From: Ectocarpus siliculosus
Taxonomy: Eukaryota > Sar > Phaeophyceae > Ectocarpales > Ectocarpaceae
DNA length: 64,000 bases
Direction of reading: 5' to 3'
Assembly: GCA_000310025.1 (NCBI GenBank)
Contig: FN649732.1
Span: forward strand, 289,039 to 353,038
Part shown: positions 60,390 to 64,000 of the stretch, in pieces
How the letters are laid out: every line of letters begins with the position of its first letter
Numbering within the stretch: position 1 is the first letter of the stretch
Notes under the pieces: generated by a model
What the model saw: only the letters and a program-made list of their open reading frames with translations
Databases searched by the model: none
Told to the model about the DNA's origin: nothing
Program-made: the position numbers and the translations under genes

Positions 60390-60679
60390 TTTTTCTTAAA
60401 ATGACACAACGAATCCATCTCTATCATAGAAAAGAGTTCTGTTATTGTTTGTCCGCATTAATACAAAATGTTCCCAACATAACATATATGAGACACACAA
60501 GACAGCTACCAAACTTGTCTTGTTGAGCCTGTTCCCCACAGGGGAGATGTCCCTATATGCTGTCTTGGAAATCGTAGACATACAGGTACTTTCTGACGCT
60601 ATTTATGAATTCATTGCTAATCTGTCTCAAGACTCTTTTCTATGATAGAGATGGATTCGTTGTGTCACATTAAGAAAAA
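60390..60679. mobile_element. 48-bp-TIR miniature element, best-preserved copy
   Basis: The left inverted repeat 60390-60437 (TTTTTCTTAAAATGACACAA and following) and the right one 60632-60679 differ by about two bases in 48. The interior holds CTTGTCTTGTTGAGCCTGTT, shared with the 18235 and 51412 copies. At 290 bp with no open frame it behaves like a non-autonomous DNA transposon. A clear target-site duplication was not identified because both flanks run into A/T tracts. Confidence 0.85.
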
Positions 60680-62300
60680 AAAAAAAAAGTAGTCTACACA
60701 CAACCAATGGGCGTGGTTGGAGACGGCGACGTGGAGAGAGGAAGCACCTCGATAAATCAAACATAGTTAGCAACAACTTCCCCAAAGGATAGATCCTCAG
60801 AATGATGCGTATACAGTGAACGCGCCACTGCTGTAAGACTTCAGTTATCAAGAACTTAGAGCGTCAATAAATCCAAATTCTAAGAACTTTAAGAACTTGG
60901 CCAGAACAACAGGTGCTCAGTCAAGAAACCTACACTATAATACAACCTCTTTAGTCTCACTAAAACCTATATAATCGCCTATGGGGTACCCAATAGACAA
61001 GATTCGAAACGAGCCTCGGCCACAATAAGAAAATAAGACGATGGAAGTCAACCTCCTTCTGACGCTGGCTCTATTCTTATTCTTAGTAATGTAATACAAA
61101 AAGAGGGCAACCTTCCCGCCGTTTAGATCTTATGCATTCTCCTGTAATCAGTGAGGACGTTATGAAGAGGCGTCGCGTTTGCTGCCACGTTCAGGTTTGC
61201 TACTAGAGCTGAAATATCGAAGGCTGAGGCAGTCTCTGAAAGCAGTCCGTAATGTCCGCCGGAACCCAACATTTGCCACAGCCGTGCTTACCGCCACGAA
61301 CCGTAAACCCCTTGAACGGCTGGTCGTCAGCAGTATCTATGCATAGCAGCGTCAGCTACTGCAGGAAACCCGCAGCTCAGGGGATGGGGGTCAGCGGCGG
61401 CGAGCACAAGACACTGGGTGTCGGTCTCATTTGCGTTGCGGAGACTGCTGTAGGCCGCTCCTACGACCCTCGGTATCACCACCTAGGAAACAGCTTTGAG
61501 AAGGCCAACACACACACACCACTGCTATAGGGTGTCCTCTAATGATATTAGTAGAATGCAAAACCGACCTTGTTTGAGCGCCTCCTGTTCTGGCCCATTT
61601 GACTTGAATTGAGAATGCTGTGAATTTTTGTCTTGACCTCCTCAAAGGAGGCATGTGCAGGTAGACTGTATGATATGTATGTTAGCAGCAGCATCTACTG
61701 CCGCCCTTGGGGAGAATCAACGATTTCTGTTTTTCCCGAAGCCTTCCGACTGGTGTCGTGTGTCTCGTGTGCATTTTCTGGTGCTCTTGGGGTTGTTTTT
61801 CAAAATCAGTCAACATTCCAATTCGTTGTCTGCCATCCCGTCAGTGGTGGCGCGTTCTGTAGTATTGGAGAGAGGTCCAGGGAGAGAATGAAAAAGCCTG
61901 TAGACCACGGCTGTACCTTGTGGTACTGTAATAGCAGAAGTGACACCTGGCCCGATAGAGTGACTATAAGCCAGACAAGACAACATCTGTATTATTTTGT
62001 AGTCATTACTAGTAGGATACTTGTAGCCAGAGAGGTTACCGCAGGAACGAATGCATGATGAGTTGTTGTGCTGTGGCTTCTCCGTATGAAAGTGTAGTCT
62101 CATGAATCCTGGGACTAGGCCCTGCCTGTCGTCCAACCCGCTTCGTCCAACCTTTACCGCGGTCCTCCTGGCGGGAGAGGCCGCGGACTAATTTGGCGTG
62201 TTCGTGTTTTTTCTTTTTTTTCCGCGATCAGCCGGCTACGTAGCTAGTTTGAGATAAGACAAAACGAAAGAGAGAGAATCGACTGCAGGCCGCAAGACTA
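60680..62300. other. Stretch without a recognisable gene
   Basis: AT-richer than most of the window. No domain or coherent exon chain on either strand. Confidence 0.4.
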
Positions 62301-62807
62301 TTGGCAGGCTTGCGGCAGCAGGACACCATGAACGGTGTTTCACCAGCCGCAGTTTCTCTTCGGTGGAAACCCAAATTACACACACTTACATACTGCAAAG
62401 TAAAATTCGCACACAGTATTACCGTCATTGGCTGCTGCGTGGTGGGTGCCTTATTGAGACAGGCGTCCCCGCAGCCGGTTTCCTCTTCAGGGCATGGTGG
62501 GGCCCGATTGGCGAGTGGGCGCGTGGACATTCGTCTCGATTCCGGCTGGTAAGTGTGGATGTATGTGCGTGCACTGAAGCAAGTAGTACTTTTTTTTTCC
62601 ATGTGGGATACAATATGTTTTTTTTTTTTTTCTCTTGCATGTCTCGCACCAAACCAAGGGAGCAACGACGTTCCGGTGTCTTGGGTTGATTTGGCGGTGT
62701 CGAGCTCTAGCGGTGGTAGTGCCCTCGGAATTGAGGTTGGCCCGCCATTTGTTTTGGCGGTTAAACCGGGTCTGCCCGATTCTACGGACACGGATACACC
62801 GTAACGG
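62301..62807 (+). CDS. Possible 3' part of an unrecognised gene
   Basis: I do not recognise the product. A plus frame ending at a strong donor (GGCTG/gtaagt at about 62549) can be joined in phase to a second exon starting near 62662 and ending in a stop at 62802-62804. The two parts have similar composition (Val/Ser/Gly-rich, with VDIRLDSG before the join and SWVDLAVSSSSGGSALGIEV after it), which suggests one protein. The start is not known. It may be the end of a gene just upstream of the DHHC exon, or chance. Confidence 0.25.
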
Positions 62808-63238
62808 CGGTGGAGGAAGATACTCCAAACAGGGCAGAATGAAGTTTTTCATCCTTCCCGTAGCCCGCCGGGGTCAGGGTGCCGGTGCTACTCGCGTTGC
62901 GATGTCGTTTGTTTTCTGGTTCCGTACGCGTGTTCAATTATTTATCCTCTTGTGTGTATGCATCAAGCATCGCCAAGACGAGCACGTTCTGTGTGGCCTT
63001 CCTCCTGCAAGACCGCGGGTTCTGCGTCCCGAAAGCATGCTTCACACCTAAAGGCGTAAAAGCTGAAGCCTATGATAGGTGGAGCGGTACTCGCACACGA
63101 ACAGGAAGAGGGACCAATCCACGATGCGTCAAAATCAGTCTGTTCAATGCGTCTCTCACTGTAGTACATCAGAGCGTGGCCTTCCATGTTAATCTACCCT
63201 TTTTAACCTACCTCCAACTGGTGGGTTGACAACGTCAG

Positions 63239-63474
63239 GCACCGTCGGGTGGGGTTGTCTGATTATTTTCGGAGCGCCAGACGACGGTGGGGACATGCTC
63301 CGGACCATCATCGTCGCCATCGGCGGAGGCTTAGCCCTGGTGACCATGGCGTTTTACCTGAGCACCGCCTGCACCGACCCTGGCATCGTCTTCAAGCACA
63401 CGGCCACCCCGGTTAGAGGGACCCCGGCTGCCGGACATGGACCGAGGGGTAGCGGCGGCAGAAGCGCACTCTTG
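63239..63474 (+). CDS. Exon of a probable DHHC palmitoyltransferase
   Basis: One plus-strand exon with an acceptor (aacgtcag) and a strong donor (CTTG/gtgagt). The peptide contains a transmembrane helix (LRTIIVAIGGGLALVTMAFY) followed by STACTDPGIVFK. The T-D-P-G motif directly after the second transmembrane helix is characteristic of DHHC-type S-acyltransferases and precedes the Cys-rich domain. That domain would lie beyond the window, so the family call rests on the helix and the DPG motif only. The following sequence is unreadable from 63585 on. Enzymes of this family attach palmitate to cysteines of membrane-associated proteins. Confidence 0.5.
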
Positions 63475-63584
63475 GTGAGTGGACGCGCTTGCTGCGGCTG
63501 GCTGGTGTGCACCCTTTTCTCGATCATTTTGTCGAGGTCCTCGGCTCTGGCCTAAGCTTCGGCTGGCGGGGTTCACAACCTTTA

Positions 63585-64000
63585 TCGCTTCGGGGGGGGG
63601 GGGGGGGCCCCCGGGGAAAAAGGAGGGCTAGGGTAAGAATCAGGGGCTCCCCCCCCCCCCCCCATATCCAAAGGGAAAGTCACCGCCCCCCCCCTTCCGT
63701 AATTTGGTCTTGGGGGGGGGGGACCCAGGGTTTATCGGGTGGGGCTGGCCCCCCATGGCCTATGGGGGGGGGGGGGGGGGATTTTGCAACGGGGGAAAAG
63801 GGGGGAACGGCGGGGGGGGGGGCCGGAGGGGGGGGGAAAAAAGGGAAGGAGGCCCAAGGGGGGGGGGCAAATTGGGGCACCAAGGAAGGGGAGGCCCAAC
63901 AGGGAAAAACCGGGGAACCCCCCCGGCTGTTGCAAAAAAGTGGCTTTCCGGGGAAATTCTTGGGGTTGGTTGTGGGAACCGGGGGGGCGTGGGGGGAATT
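63585..64000. other. Low-quality sequence at window end
   Basis: Starts at a G run and then shows the same homopolymer smearing as 40384-40883 (runs of G, C and A replacing mixed sequence). It is probably the unreliable tail of a read at a contig end. No feature should be called here. Confidence 0.85.

Overview
The window looks like nuclear DNA of a brown alga or a close stramenopile relative, with an Ectocarpus-type genome most likely. This is inference from several traits. The sequence is GC-moderate, and its genes are built from many short exons with GT-AG introns of 0.06 to 6 kb. One gene encodes a plastid fibrillin with a bipartite, aromatic-at-cleavage leader typical of secondary plastids. 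Two genes encode Golgi-type glycan enzymes (a sulfotransferase and a sugar transferase). Remnants of DIRS-like, gypsy-like and LINE-like retroelements resemble those common in brown algal genomes. No bacterial gene organisation, rRNA, tRNA or CRISPR array was seen.

Layout. 1-1500: a CCHC zinc-knuckle protein on the minus strand, running into a GC-rich 111-114 bp minisatellite. 1500-6800: no gene I can support. 6878-7418 (minus): an unrecognised two-exon reading frame. 8313-11903 (minus): a six-exon nucleotide-sugar transferase-like Golgi protein. 12422-13135: a cluster of short GC palindromes. 14040-15829 (minus): a degenerate tyrosine-recombinase retroelement. 16.5-23.2 kb: microsatellite, repeat copies and a gypsy RNase H scrap. 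23288-30749 (minus): a PAPS-dependent sulfotransferase with seven modelled exons. 32604-33247 (plus): a small mitochondrial complex I-like protein. 35785-43883 (minus): a pinin (PNN/SDK/memA) homologue of nine coding exons. 44.6-49 kb: a short dispersed repeat, a LINE remnant, a spare fibrillin first exon and a gypsy-like fragment. 50625-58160 (plus): a plastid fibrillin/PAP gene whose introns carry two transposon-like inverted-repeat elements and a second palindrome cluster. 60390-60679: another copy of one inverted-repeat element. 63239-63474 (plus): an exon of a probable DHHC palmitoyltransferase, cut by the poor-quality end of the window.

The genes do not form a pathway. The sulfotransferase and the sugar transferase would both act on glycans in the Golgi. 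The fibrillin acts in the plastid, pinin in nuclear splicing, and the complex I protein in the mitochondrion. Exon models were built by hand. For the pinin, fibrillin and complex I genes, and for the sugar transferase as modelled, every predicted junction keeps the reading frame and the total coding length is a multiple of three. The sulfotransferase does so only if one extra base in exon 1 is disregarded.

Two stretches, 40365-40883 and 63585-64000, are low-quality Sanger-like sequence and should not be read as biology. The first is a corrupted second copy of the sequence just right of the 100-N gap.
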